64,000 nt of DNA from Gammaproteobacteria bacterium TMED78 (GCA_002171615.1 NHEF01000010.1:1-64000), one strand, 5' to 3'. Counted from the first letter of the stretch, positions 20,365-30,796 are shown. Numbers and translations are program-made. Notes: a model not told the origin generated them from the letters alone.

Positions 20365-22383
20365 ATGATTGAAGCATTATTATCAGGTTTGGGTTTAATA
20401 TTCCAGTTAGACGTAATTGGCTATTTTATTTTAGGGTGTTTAGTTGGAATTTGGCTTGGAGCAATACCTGGTCTTGGAGGTGCAATAGGGCTTGTACTCC
20501 TTCTTCCATTTACCTTTAGTATGGAACCAATAGCGGCTTTTGCATTACTAATCTCTTCTTGGGCATCTACATCAACTAGTGGAGCTATTACCTCAATACT
20601 CCTAGGTATACCGAGTACTGCCGCATCACAAGCAACTGTCATAGATGGATACCCATTGGCTAAACAGGGTCAATCTGCTAGAGCGCTTGGTGCCGCATTT
20701 ACATCATCAGCTATTGGTGGAGTTTTTGGAGCTGCTGCACTAGGGGTTTCTTTGCCTTTGATACTTCCAATTATATTAGCATTTGAATCTCCTGAAACTT
20801 TTATGCTTGGTGTACTTGGATTGACAATGGTGGGGTCACTAGCGGGTAGCTCGATCTTAAAAGGCGTTACTGCAGCAATGTTCGGTTTACTACTTGCACT
20901 TGTAGGCTTTCCTGAGTCTCTAGCCATACCTCGTTATACATTTGGAACTTTATACTTACTTGATCAGCTCCCTCTAATACCAGTGCTATTAGGTCTATTT
21001 GCTATTCCTGAAATTATGGAACTTGCAATAAAAAATGTTTCTATAACTAGAACAGGAGAATCTTCTGATACACGTGCTGGATTAATGCAGGGAGTCAATG
21101 ATGCACTAAAAAGATGGTGGCTAGTGATTCGTTGTAGTGTGATAGGTGCTTATATTGGCATGTTGCCAGGTTTGGGTGCTTCAATAGTTGGTTGGGTAAC
21201 TTACGGCCATGCTAAGCAAAGCTCCAAAGATCAAACTAAATTTGGTGATGGAGATATTAGAGGCGTACTTGCTCCTGAAGCTGCAAATAATGCATTAAGG
21301 GGAGGGGCGCTAATCCCTACTTTAACCATGGGGATCCCAGGTAGTGTTGGTACTGCAGTTTTAATGGGCGCCCTACTAATGCTTGGGCTAAGGCCAGGGC
21401 CATCAATGCTTGACGAAAATCTTAATATGACTTTTAGCTTCGTTTGGATGATTGCTATTGCTAGTGTTATAGCTACCTTAATCTTATTAGGTATTATTCA
21501 GCATGTCGTGAAATTAGCTCTTATGCCAGGACACTTGATAGTACCTGGAGTTGTGCTCTTCATATTTATGGGTGCTTGGCTAGGGGGAGCATCTCTTGGT
21601 GATTGGATAAGCTGTACTTTTTTTGGCGTAATAGGATTTTTAATGAAAAAGGGTAATTGGCCTAGACCTCCAGTTGTCTTAGCACTTGTTCTAGGTGGTA
21701 TCCTTGAAGGCTACTACCAGATTAGCGTTAGTGTTTATCAAGGGGTGGGATGGCTCAATCGGCCTATTGTTATTATATTGATGATTATCACTGTTATAAC
21801 TTTATTTTTTGCTGCTCGTGGATTTAATAAAAAAGAAACCAAGACCCAAGAAAGTTCTAAAGAAAAAATTAAGAACCCCTTAGTCTCTCTATTCATCTCA
21901 TTAGGTTTAGTTATTGTTTTTTCTTCAGCAGCAATAGCCTCCTTGGAGTGGCCTCCTCCTGTAAGACAAATTCCACTATTGGTTTGTATCCCAGGTACAG
22001 TGCTTTCAGCTGTTTTAGCCTTTTTCGATCTTAAAAAAGTGTTAGCACAAAAGAATATACTTGGTAGCTGGAAAAAAACTTTTAGTAATTCTTATAAAAA
22101 TGCTTGGTTTGGTAAAGCTATCGTCTTTTTTGCATATCTTGCTGGGATAATTATAACTACTATTTTAGTTGGTCAAAAAATTGCACTTCCTCTTTTTATT
22201 GGTATATATCTTATTAGGTGGGGAAAATATAGTAAAAAATTAGCGGTTAGTTATGCAATGACATGTTGGGGAATTGTTGTTTTATTCTATGGTGAAATAA
22301 TGGGGATTCTGTTTTATCCTTCTCTTCTAGGCATGTGGTTTCAAGATAATATTAGTGGTTTTCCTGATTGGTTAATATTTTAA
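20365..22383 (+). CDS. Tripartite tricarboxylate transporter, TctA fused to a TctB-like domain
   Basis: GAIPGLGGAIGLVLLLPFTF, GMLPGLGASIVGWVTYG; about 170-aa C-terminal extension with further TM segments. Confidence 0.92.
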   Translation: MIEALLSGLGLIFQLDVIGYFILGCLVGIWLGAIPGLGGAIGLVLLLPFTFSMEPIAAFALLISSWASTSTSGAITSILLGIPSTAASQATVIDGYPLAKQGQSARALGAAFTSSAIGGVFGAAALGVSLPLILPIILAFESPETFMLGVLGLTMVGSLAGSSILKGVTAAMFGLLLALVGFPESLAIPRYTFGTLYLLDQLPLIPVLLGLFAIPEIMELAIKNVSITRTGESSDTRAGLMQGVNDALKRWWLVIRCSVIGAYIGMLPGLGASIVGWVTYGHAKQSSKDQTKFGDGDIRGVLAPEAANNALRGGALIPTLTMGIPGSVGTAVLMGALLMLGLRPGPSMLDENLNMTFSFVWMIAIASVIATLILLGIIQHVVKLALMPGHLIVPGVVLFIFMGAWLGGASLGDWISCTFFGVIGFLMKKGNWPRPPVVLALVLGGILEGYYQISVSVYQGVGWLNRPIVIILMIITVITLFFAARGFNKKETKTQESSKEKIKNPLVSLFISLGLVIVFSSAAIASLEWPPPVRQIPLLVCIPGTVLSAVLAFFDLKKVLAQKNILGSWKKTFSNSYKNAWFGKAIVFFAYLAGIIITTILVGQKIALPLFIGIYLIRWGKYSKKLAVSYAMTCWGIVVLFYGEIMGILFYPSLLGMWFQDNISGFPDWLIF

Positions 22384-23831
22384 AAAAAAGTTATTTTTTA
22401 TTAATTTTCATCCTATCATCATGCGGCGGAGGAGGAGGTTCTACTTCTTCTTCAGGTAACATCATTACACCAGCAACAGACACTACACCTAGTACATTTA
22501 ATTTCACCGATCAAAATGATGTTAGAAGAGATCAAGTTATTACCTCTAATAGTATTACCGTAGTAGGTATTAATACTGCAACTAATATTAGTATTACAGG
22601 AGGCACTTATAGCATTGCAGGTGGAGCATATATAGCATCAGCTGGGACTGTGACTAATGGACAGACAATAACTGTTAGGCATACTAGTTCTTCATCTTTA
22701 GAAACTATTACAAATACCATTTTAACCATTGGTGGGGTGGGTGATACTTTTAGTAGCACAACCCGCGACCGACCAATAGAATTAGTACATGATCCAAGTC
22801 AATTTTTTGTTACAGGTATCCCCAAAAAAGTTTATGGTTATGCTTCTGGTCAAAACTCAGATGCTATCAATACATATGAACTGATCTTTTCAGGATTAAC
22901 TCTTGGGACAGTGAGTAAAAAAATATCGATTGGTGCAGATGCTTTAGCACAAAGCTGGTGGACTTCTATACAAACATGGAATGCTACAGGTGAGTTTGAT
23001 GCTCCTTCTATTACTAAGAATGGTGAATTTATATTTTTTACGGCTTACGATGAACATGAGACATTAGGAGTTAAAGATGCAATAGGATTTGCAGAAAATG
23101 TTGGATCAATAGGGGCGCCTAACTGGCTTGATGAGGGTATTATTTTACAGTCAGTTGGAGAAGGGCCAGAAACACCAAGAACTATGGATCCTTCGATCTT
23201 TGAAGATGGAACAAATTTTTATTTGATATTTGGTTCTCATGCAGGTGGTATTTACATAGCTGATCTTAATGATGGAACAAAAAAACTAGCAAATTCACCA
23301 AATTTGACCTCCACTAATCAAGAGTCTTCACGCTTTACAAAAATTGCAAATAATTTAGGGGAGAATGACCCTAACCCACAAAACAAATTAACGGGTATTG
23401 AGGCTGCATACTTGCATAAAAATGGAAGTTTTTATTATTTGTTTGTAAATTTTGGGAGCTGTTGTAGCGATCTAGATTCTACCTATAAAGTAAAAGTTGG
23501 GAGATCGTCAACTATAACCGGACCTTATCTTGATAAGAATGGGGTCTCGATGATTGATGGTGGTGGCTCTGATTTTGATCTTTCGAGAGGAGAGTCAAGG
23601 ATTATTGGTCCTGGTCATGTAGGTATAACTGATATAAATGGCGTCACAATAAATAATTGGATACAAGATAAAATTACTGCTTTTGGAGGCTCTACTGAAA
23701 TAGTAACTTTTCATTATTATGATGGGTCACAAAATGGAAACTCTAAACTAGGGGCAAATTTACTTAAATGGGAAGATGGTTGGCCAGTCACTGGCGATCT
23801 AGTTGTTGACACACCAAATAGTTTTGACTAA
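22368..23831 (+). CDS. Lipoprotein with GH43-like beta-propeller domain
   Basis: TTG start; lipobox LSSCGGGGG; TMDPSIFEDGTNFYLIFGSHAGGIY, GIEAAYLHKNGSFYYLFVNFGSCC, GPGHVGI. Confidence 0.75.
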   Translation: MVNILKKSYFLLIFILSSCGGGGGSTSSSGNIITPATDTTPSTFNFTDQNDVRRDQVITSNSITVVGINTATNISITGGTYSIAGGAYIASAGTVTNGQTITVRHTSSSSLETITNTILTIGGVGDTFSSTTRDRPIELVHDPSQFFVTGIPKKVYGYASGQNSDAINTYELIFSGLTLGTVSKKISIGADALAQSWWTSIQTWNATGEFDAPSITKNGEFIFFTAYDEHETLGVKDAIGFAENVGSIGAPNWLDEGIILQSVGEGPETPRTMDPSIFEDGTNFYLIFGSHAGGIYIADLNDGTKKLANSPNLTSTNQESSRFTKIANNLGENDPNPQNKLTGIEAAYLHKNGSFYYLFVNFGSCCSDLDSTYKVKVGRSSTITGPYLDKNGVSMIDGGGSDFDLSRGESRIIGPGHVGITDINGVTINNWIQDKITAFGGSTEIVTFHYYDGSQNGNSKLGANLLKWEDGWPVTGDLVVDTPNSFD

Positions 23832-24922
23832 AAACCATTATTTCTTGCAATTTGCTCTTCGATATATTCCTTAACTTCAGGTCTCACTTCCGCAGTAGCA
23901 TCAAAAATATTTTCTTGCCTTTCATAGCTAACTGATACAGGCGCATAGCTTAGGATACGAACTGCTTCTTCGATAAACTGAGGTGAAGCCATCATAGGTG
24001 GAAGTACACTCCTAATCTCTTCAATCGCCTCTCTATTCATTCGTGGTGGGCCTAAAAAAACATGTTGCATAGTTTGATCAATTTCAAGCATAGTTCTAAT
24101 TGCATCCCAATTAATCCCCGAAGGCTCTACCCCGTTAATTTCAGTATACAGCTCATTAATAGTAGGAATATCTGGAACTAGCTGACTCTTGACTAAATTA
24201 CCCTCATCATTGATCAAGGGAAGAGAAAATAGAGGAGCATTTAAATCCTGCTGTTCAAGAAGTGGAACTGCTTCATTCAGATACGCGTGAGCCGCATCAG
24301 TTGCCATATTAACCTCACCACTCAAAACTGCCGCTCTGATCCTTCCACTTCCAGGGTAACCTCCAACAAAATGATAATTCACACCTAATAAATCCAAGCC
24401 TAATGTACTTGCAATCATCCTGCCGTGTTCGGCAGAAATACCGCCAAAAACTAGATCTTCGGCTTTTAATACATCACTTGGTTTCTGAATCCCTCCATCA
24501 AGCATATCCTTTCTTGTGTAAGTAACTAGAGGTGCTAACTGAACTCCTCCTAACGAAGTAAATTGATTATATTTGAATGAATGGCCAGGAAACTCAAGAA
24601 GCTCTCCCAGAGAAGATCGTGGTCCATAATAAAGTGTTGTTCCATCTCTTGGAGCTTTAAGTAAGACATAGATATGTGCGGAAATCATTGAAGCACCAGG
24701 CATATTTCTTACAATGACAGTTGGGTTGCCCGGTAAATTCACTTCTAAATGCTTTGCCATCAAACGACCAACTGTAGTGCCTCCAGCAGAAGCATCTAAA
24801 CCCATAATTAAAGTAATAGTCTCGCCCTCATAATACCCTTCAGCAGACAAATAATTTATAGGCAGGCAAAAAATTAATAATAAGGTAAATAAAGTATTTT
24901 TCTTCTTAGCTAACATATTCAA
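23828..24922 (-). CDS. TctC-like tripartite tricarboxylate substrate-binding protein
   Basis: Signal peptide; YYEGETITLIMG...LPGNPTVIVRNMPGASM. Confidence 0.88.
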   Translation of the reverse strand: MNMLAKKKNTLFTLLLIFCLPINYLSAEGYYEGETITLIMGLDASAGGTTVGRLMAKHLEVNLPGNPTVIVRNMPGASMISAHIYVLLKAPRDGTTLYYGPRSSLGELLEFPGHSFKYNQFTSLGGVQLAPLVTYTRKDMLDGGIQKPSDVLKAEDLVFGGISAEHGRMIASTLGLDLLGVNYHFVGGYPGSGRIRAAVLSGEVNMATDAAHAYLNEAVPLLEQQDLNAPLFSLPLINDEGNLVKSQLVPDIPTINELYTEINGVEPSGINWDAIRTMLEIDQTMQHVFLGPPRMNREAIEEIRSVLPPMMASPQFIEEAVRILSYAPVSVSYERQENIFDATAEVRPEVKEYIEEQIARNNGF

Positions 24923-24939
24923 TCAAATCTCCATAAATA

Positions 24940-25551
24940 CTAATCGGGTCTATCGATACTAAATGCTTTATCAACAATAGCATAATCCTTATATCCAAGT
25001 CTTGCTAATGGCTTAATCTTTACAGTATCTACAAAACCATCTTTAATTACATCATCCTTAATATGTACTCCAACAACCTTTCCTAAAACTAAAATAGTTT
25101 TCGATTTGTCTGGCGCTTCTGGTAGTTCGATACATTTCCAAGTTTTACACTCTAAGCTTATAGGAGATTCTCCAACTCTTGGGGGCTTTACTACCTCTGA
25201 AGATACTTTAGTTAAACCAGAAAAGGAAAATTCATCTTCATTTCTTTTAAAAGATTTAGAACTCAAGTTCATAGCCTCTCTCGTACTCCAAGTTGCCATA
25301 TTATAAACAAACTCTCCTGTCTCTTTAGCATTAAGTGCACTATCTTTTTCATCTCCATCTACATGATAGCCGCTACAACTATACATCACTATTGGCGGTG
25401 AAATACTAACAAAATTAAAATGACTGAATGGTGCAAGATTTAAGGCACCTGACTTTCCAATCGTTGAGATCCAGCCTATAGGCCTAGGAACAACACATGC
25501 TTGCAAAGGGTTTCTAGGAAGATTATGACCATTCTCTGGTTTATAAAACAT
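24940..25551 (-). CDS. Flavin reductase family protein
   Basis: VVPRPIGWISTIGKSGALNLAPFSHFNFVSISPP. Confidence 0.92.
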   Translation of the reverse strand: MFYKPENGHNLPRNPLQACVVPRPIGWISTIGKSGALNLAPFSHFNFVSISPPIVMYSCSGYHVDGDEKDSALNAKETGEFVYNMATWSTREAMNLSSKSFKRNEDEFSFSGLTKVSSEVVKPPRVGESPISLECKTWKCIELPEAPDKSKTILVLGKVVGVHIKDDVIKDGFVDTVKIKPLARLGYKDYAIVDKAFSIDRPD

Positions 25552-25570
25552 GATAAAAAAATAAATTCAA

Positions 25571-26818
25571 TTAAAAAAATCTTTGGAAAGCAATAAATGA
25601 GAAGAAAAATAATATACCTAGCAATATAAGAGAAGTAATAGTTTTATTTTTATTTTTCTCCCCCACCCATTCAGCTCTACTATTCATTATTAGCAATGCC
25701 AAAGCTAAAAAAGGGAAGAAGAGAGCGCCTGTGATAGTATAAATTTTTTGAATCTGCTGATACGTAAAAAATAAACCAATCATTGGGACAAAGGCCAATG
25801 CAAATAGAAAATATCTATATAATTTTGATGACGCATCTATATCTTGATTATATTTTTTTTTCGACTTAATAGAAGCAAGCCCATAAGAATTAGCAAAAAG
25901 ATAAGGAACAGACTGCCAAACTCCCAACAGACTGCTAAATACGGTTCCAGTAGCTCCAATTAGAAATATCCAACTCCCAACTTCTCCAATACTACTCTTT
26001 AGTGTTTCAAAAAGATTAACTAATAATGTTGCTCCGCTACCTTCTAATTTAACTTCACTTCCAACAATTACCATACAAATACCAAATAAAGCTGTCATTG
26101 ACCATCCAATACCTAAATCAACTCTACATGACCACAAGTTACTTTCCTGTACCTTCTCTTCTTCTCTTAACCAGTATCCGTAAGAAAGAACAGTTAGTGA
26201 GGCTCCAATCCCACCTATTAATGCCACAGTCCAGGTTAGACTCTCGCCATCCAAGCTAGTTACATTAGGAATAAAGAGACCTCTTAGAATGTCACTTGTA
26301 TTAGGCCAAATAGAGATAGCTGTTAACACTACTGTTATAAACATAATAGCTACAAAAAATCTCATCATCTTTTCAAACAAAGGATAGCCGCCTTTCATTA
26401 CTAAAAATAATCCAATTATACTGCTAATTATTGCAAAAAAATTTTTACCAGACTCAGGATTATCAAAAATCGGAAACAGCGCATAAAGAGCAATTCCACA
26501 AGAGCTCATCATTGCTAAGCCAACAAAAAAAGACCAAAGCAAAAGATAAGGAATAAAGAGCCAAATTGCAAAAGGGCCAAAGCGATGTCTGACACCTTCA
26601 AGAAAAGTCTCACCTGTCGCTATTTGCCATCTAGCTAATCCCTCTGTTATAACAAACTTCATTAATGCTCCGAGTATTACCGCCCAGAGAATTGAAGTTC
26701 CAACCAAGCTACCTACAATAGATCCTGTTGCCATATCAGCGCCACCAACTCCTGTTGCTGCAAGCAACAGGCCAGGGCCAATCATCAAAAAAGGAAATCT
26801 ATTATTTTTCTTTTTCAA
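25571..26818 (-). CDS. Nramp-superfamily transporter, divergent
   Basis: GPGLLLAATGVGGADMATGS TM1, about 11 TM segments; DPGN and MPH motifs absent. Confidence 0.8.
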   Translation of the reverse strand: MKKKNNRFPFLMIGPGLLLAATGVGGADMATGSIVGSLVGTSILWAVILGALMKFVITEGLARWQIATGETFLEGVRHRFGPFAIWLFIPYLLLWSFFVGLAMMSSCGIALYALFPIFDNPESGKNFFAIISSIIGLFLVMKGGYPLFEKMMRFFVAIMFITVVLTAISIWPNTSDILRGLFIPNVTSLDGESLTWTVALIGGIGASLTVLSYGYWLREEEKVQESNLWSCRVDLGIGWSMTALFGICMVIVGSEVKLEGSGATLLVNLFETLKSSIGEVGSWIFLIGATGTVFSSLLGVWQSVPYLFANSYGLASIKSKKKYNQDIDASSKLYRYFLFALAFVPMIGLFFTYQQIQKIYTITGALFFPFLALALLIMNSRAEWVGEKNKNKTITSLILLGILFFFSFIAFQRFF

Positions 26819-26830
26819 GAATAGCTATTT

Positions 26831-27757
26831 TTAAAGGCCATCGCTTACTTCGGTATCTTCAGGACTTAGCTCTAAGCCTGAAGCTTTGGCTTGCTCTTCT
26901 AGCAGAACTAGAAAGTCTGTATTGTCATGACCTGCGTCAATAGTTCTTTGAACCATTTCTCGAGTAGTAGCGGTTACTGGTAAATCAACACCAAGACTTT
27001 CTCCAGCCTTTAATCCAAGATCTAGATCCTTTCTTAATAGGGCTGGAGTAAATGTTGGTGTCATATCCAGAGTGACAAAAGCTGGTGTCTTGTACTGAGA
27101 AAACATTGAGCCCATAACGCTATTATTTATAAAATCTAAGGTAGCATGTCGAGGGACTCCTCCCTTCTCGGCTAGAACAGTAATTTCTGCTAAGCATTGA
27201 GAATAGACACCTAATAGGAGGTTATGACAAATTTTGACCATTCTCGCTAACTCTCCTTCACCCACATAAGTCACTCCCCTACCTAACCTATCTAAATAAG
27301 GCTCTGCCATATCAAAAGATTCTTTAGGGCCAGAAGCTACAATAGTTAGTTTACCAGCTTTAACAACTTTACCATTTCCACTAACGGGGGCGGCCAACAT
27401 TTCTACGCCCAAATCCTTTGCTTTTTTTCTTATATTAGCTGAAGCTTCTTCTGAAACACTTGAGCAATCAACAAGCATCTTAGGAGTGGTATCATTTGTT
27501 AGTAAGCCATGATCCCCAAAAGTAACTGATAACAAATCATCTGAAGTAGAAACCATAGTAAATACTACATCTCTATCACTAAGCTCGGCCGGAACATCAA
27601 CAAGCGTTGCCCCTATTTCCCTTAATGGCTCTGCTTTTGATTTAGTACGATTATAAATCGCAACATCACAACCAGCTTCTATTAATCTCTTTGCCATAGG
27701 AAAGCCCATACGGCCTGCGCCTATCCAACCAATCTTATAATCTTTTAATTCTGACAT
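26831..27757 (-). CDS. NAD(P)-dependent 3-hydroxyisobutyrate dehydrogenase-family oxidoreductase
   Basis: IGWIGAGRMGFPMAKRLIEAG, DCSSVSEEA, APVSGNGKVVKAGKLTI. Confidence 0.93.
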   Translation of the reverse strand: MSELKDYKIGWIGAGRMGFPMAKRLIEAGCDVAIYNRTKSKAEPLREIGATLVDVPAELSDRDVVFTMVSTSDDLLSVTFGDHGLLTNDTTPKMLVDCSSVSEEASANIRKKAKDLGVEMLAAPVSGNGKVVKAGKLTIVASGPKESFDMAEPYLDRLGRGVTYVGEGELARMVKICHNLLLGVYSQCLAEITVLAEKGGVPRHATLDFINNSVMGSMFSQYKTPAFVTLDMTPTFTPALLRKDLDLGLKAGESLGVDLPVTATTREMVQRTIDAGHDNTDFLVLLEEQAKASGLELSPEDTEVSDGL

Positions 27758-27794
27758 AATTTTTCCTCTATATTTTTATTTTAATTCATTAATA

Positions 27795-29222
27795 CTACCA
27801 TTCAACAGCAATATACTTCTTCTCCATGTATTCCATCATGCCATCGTGCGAACCTTCTCTGCCTAAGCCACTTTGTTTCGTTCCTCCAAAAGGAGCTGCT
27901 GGATCAGAAACTAAACCTCTATTCAATCCAATCATACCGGCATCTAAGCGCTCTGATATTGCCAAACCTCTTCCACTATCTTCAGTATAAAGATAGGAAA
28001 CTAGACCATACTCAGTATCATTAGCTAGTTCTATCGCTTGGTCATCATTACTAAAACTCACTATTGGAGCTACTGGACCAAAAACCTCTTCCTGAAGTAT
28101 CTTAGAGTCACTAGAGACATTTCCGAGAACAGTAGGTGGATAGTAATAACCAACCTTATCAAGCGGTGCTCCTCCTGCTAAAACTTCTGCCCCTTTAGTT
28201 TTTGCATCTTGAACTAATGCATCTATATCTTTAATCGCCCATTCATTGACCATAGGTCCTAACTCGACACCTTCTTCTAGCCCTGGGCCAACTTTCATTG
28301 CCGACATAGCAGTAGAAAACTTTTTAGAAAATTCTTCATATACTTTATCATGAACATAAAACCTATTTGCGGCTGTGCAAGCTTCTCCACCATTTCTCAT
28401 TTTGGCTATCATGGCGCCAGAAACAGCAGCATCAATATCTGCATCATCAAATACTAAGAAGGGTGCATTGCCTCCTAGCTCCATAGAGCAGTTAACAACA
28501 CAATCAGCAGCTTCTTTAAGGAGATTTCTTCCTACTTCTGTAGAGCCAGTAAATGAAAGCTTTCTCACAAGCGGATGGTGAAGCATTGTACTTACAATTT
28601 CACCAGATCGTCTTGAAGGAATTACATTCATTATTCCATCAGGAACGCCTGCTTCGGCTAAGATCTCTGCTACTAAAAGAGCAGTTAATGGAGTATCAGA
28701 AGCTGGCTTTAGAATCACAGGACATCCAGCAGCAATAGCTGGAGCTATTTTCCTAGTAGCCATAGCAGCAGGATAATTCCAAGGCGTAACTAGAACACTT
28801 ACACCAATTGGCTGGTGCATAACTACAATTTTATTTCCACCTGCTGGAGAAGTAAGTATTTCTCCATAATTTCTAACAGCCTCCTCTGAATACCATCTAA
28901 AAAACTCTATTGCATAGTTTGTTTCACCAATGGCATCAGGAAGTGCCTTGCCGTTTTCCCTCACAATATACTCTGCAATGTCATCTCTTCTAGAAGAAAG
29001 TAGCTCCCATGCCTTCCTCAAAACTTCGGCACGATCTCTTGGTGCACGAGCAGCCCATTCCTTTCCTGCCTTATCAGCAATTTCTATAGCTTTATTTGCA
29101 TCATCGATAGTAGCACTTGATACATCAGTAATTGGCTTTTCAGTAGATGGATCAATAATTGGGAAAGTGGCGCCATCCGATGATTCACACCATTGGCCTC
29201 CAATAAATAGTTTAGTCTTCAT
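27795..29222 (-). CDS. NAD(P)-dependent aldehyde dehydrogenase
   Basis: VTPWNYPAAM, FTGSTEVGR, MELGGNAPFLVFDDAD, NGGEACTAANR. Confidence 0.96.
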   Translation of the reverse strand: MKTKLFIGGQWCESSDGATFPIIDPSTEKPITDVSSATIDDANKAIEIADKAGKEWAARAPRDRAEVLRKAWELLSSRRDDIAEYIVRENGKALPDAIGETNYAIEFFRWYSEEAVRNYGEILTSPAGGNKIVVMHQPIGVSVLVTPWNYPAAMATRKIAPAIAAGCPVILKPASDTPLTALLVAEILAEAGVPDGIMNVIPSRRSGEIVSTMLHHPLVRKLSFTGSTEVGRNLLKEAADCVVNCSMELGGNAPFLVFDDADIDAAVSGAMIAKMRNGGEACTAANRFYVHDKVYEEFSKKFSTAMSAMKVGPGLEEGVELGPMVNEWAIKDIDALVQDAKTKGAEVLAGGAPLDKVGYYYPPTVLGNVSSDSKILQEEVFGPVAPIVSFSNDDQAIELANDTEYGLVSYLYTEDSGRGLAISERLDAGMIGLNRGLVSDPAAPFGGTKQSGLGREGSHDGMMEYMEKKYIAVEW

Positions 29223-29241
29223 TAAACAATCTCAAAAAAAA

Positions 29242-30513
29242 TTAATATTTATTCGCAACAAAAAGATCTTTGGCTGGAAACAAAGTAATTATCTCACAAC
29301 CATTAGGTGTTACAACAACTTCTTCTTCTATTCTAGCCGCTCCATTTCCATCTGCAGCAGGACAATATGTTTCTAGAGCAAAAACCATGCCTACTTGAAG
29401 CTCAAATGGATTATCAAGAGAAACAAGCCTACTAATTATTGGTCTTTCATGAAGCGCCAGACCTAATCCATGCCCGAACTGTAAACCAAAAGCTTCCATT
29501 TCATTAGCAAAACCAAAATCCTGTGCTTTGGGCCACTTTTTAGCAATCTTATCAGTTGTTACTCCAGGCCTTATGAGCTCAATAGCATCGTCTATCCATT
29601 CTCTTGCCTGGCTATAAGCATCCTCTTGGGCTGGCGTTGAAGAGCCAACATTTAATGTTCTATAGTAACAAGTTCTATATCCCATATAAGATTGTATAAC
29701 ATCAAAAAAAGCTTGATCTCCTGGCCTATACATCCTATCTGTAAAATTATGTGGATGCGGACTGCACCTTTCGCCTGAAACAGCATTAATTGCCTCAACA
29801 TCATCTGAGCCTGCATCATAAAGTTGCTTATTCGCTATGGCTACAATTTCATTCTCTCTTATACCTGGCTTAAGCTTCTCCGCTATTAACTGATAAGTCC
29901 CGTCAACCATAGAAGCAGCAGAATTCAATAACTCAATTTCATCAACATTTTTTATTTGGCGAGCATCTAGCATCACTTGCTGAGCATCTCTTACCTCTAT
30001 ACCTTCTGATTGCAATGCAAATAGCATTGGGGGCTCACAAACATCAACCCCTAATGGCATATCAGCAACACCTTCTTTTTTTAATAGCTCAAAAATTTCT
30101 TTTGCGGCCGCTTTAAACAAACCAGCCTCTGCAGAAACTGAACCTCTTAAACCTAGCATACCCGCTCTACATCTATCATTTTCAAGCCAAGGAGAATAAA
30201 GCCGATGATGGGCAGCGGCTGAACCAAAATCCCATAAATATGGCTCACAATCACCAGTCATGAGAGTGTAGCGACAAATTTTATCCCTTGCCCACTCTCC
30301 TATAACGCTACTAGTGATATATCGAATATTATTATTATCGAAACATAGAACTGATCCTAAACCTGAACCCTTCAGAGCCTGTCTAGTTCTTGCTACACGA
30401 TATTTTCTTAAACGCTGAAAATTTACTCTTTGCTCAAAATCAACACTCATCCTTCCGGGAGAAGCAATAGGCCTATCCCAGTTCCAATTAGTATCTAAGT
30501 CATCTTTTATCAA
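29242..30513 (-). CDS. M24-family (Xaa-Pro) peptidase
   Basis: FFDVIQSYMGYRTCYYRT, GLQFGHGLGLALHERP, ARIEEEVVVT. Confidence 0.9.
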   Translation of the reverse strand: MIKDDLDTNWNWDRPIASPGRMSVDFEQRVNFQRLRKYRVARTRQALKGSGLGSVLCFDNNNIRYITSSVIGEWARDKICRYTLMTGDCEPYLWDFGSAAAHHRLYSPWLENDRCRAGMLGLRGSVSAEAGLFKAAAKEIFELLKKEGVADMPLGVDVCEPPMLFALQSEGIEVRDAQQVMLDARQIKNVDEIELLNSAASMVDGTYQLIAEKLKPGIRENEIVAIANKQLYDAGSDDVEAINAVSGERCSPHPHNFTDRMYRPGDQAFFDVIQSYMGYRTCYYRTLNVGSSTPAQEDAYSQAREWIDDAIELIRPGVTTDKIAKKWPKAQDFGFANEMEAFGLQFGHGLGLALHERPIISRLVSLDNPFELQVGMVFALETYCPAADGNGAARIEEEVVVTPNGCEIITLFPAKDLFVANKY

Positions 30514-30526
30514 TTAAATACCTTCC

Positions 30527-30796
30527 TTAGTGATTATGTGTATGGTTATGCCTATGATGTCCAATTGCTTGCGTAGCACACTTACAAGCACTAGCAGCTG
30601 GTAAAGACTTATTAACTACAGTGCTTCTTCTTATTGCCCCACGTCTAATACCTTGCCCTCCAGTAATAATTCTTTTTATACGCTGACCATTAGTAGGATG
30701 AAAAAGTAGAGGATCGTCAGACATACGTTGAAAAATCTCAAAACGCTGAGGATCGGCACCAGTTTTAGACAAGGTTTCGTATGTATAAGTTGGCAT
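30527..30796 (-). CDS. FmdB-like protein lacking zinc-ribbon cysteines, with CKC and His-rich tail
   Basis: MPTYTYET...FEIFQRMSDDPLLFHP...RIKRIITGGQGI; tail ACKCATQAIGHHRHNHTHNH. Confidence 0.75.
   Translation of the reverse strand: MPTYTYETLSKTGADPQRFEIFQRMSDDPLLFHPTNGQRIKRIITGGQGIRRGAIRRSTVVNKSLPAASACKCATQAIGHHRHNHTHNH

Noticed and set aside
22428-22460. GGCGGAGGAGGAGG tract as a repeat element
   Set aside because: Encodes the Gly linker after a lipobox Cys in the GH43-like lipoprotein; ordinary for such proteins
29242-29376. End of the plus-strand ORF 28930-29376 overlapping the M24 peptidase
   Set aside because: Reads antisense through ALDH and peptidase genes; no support
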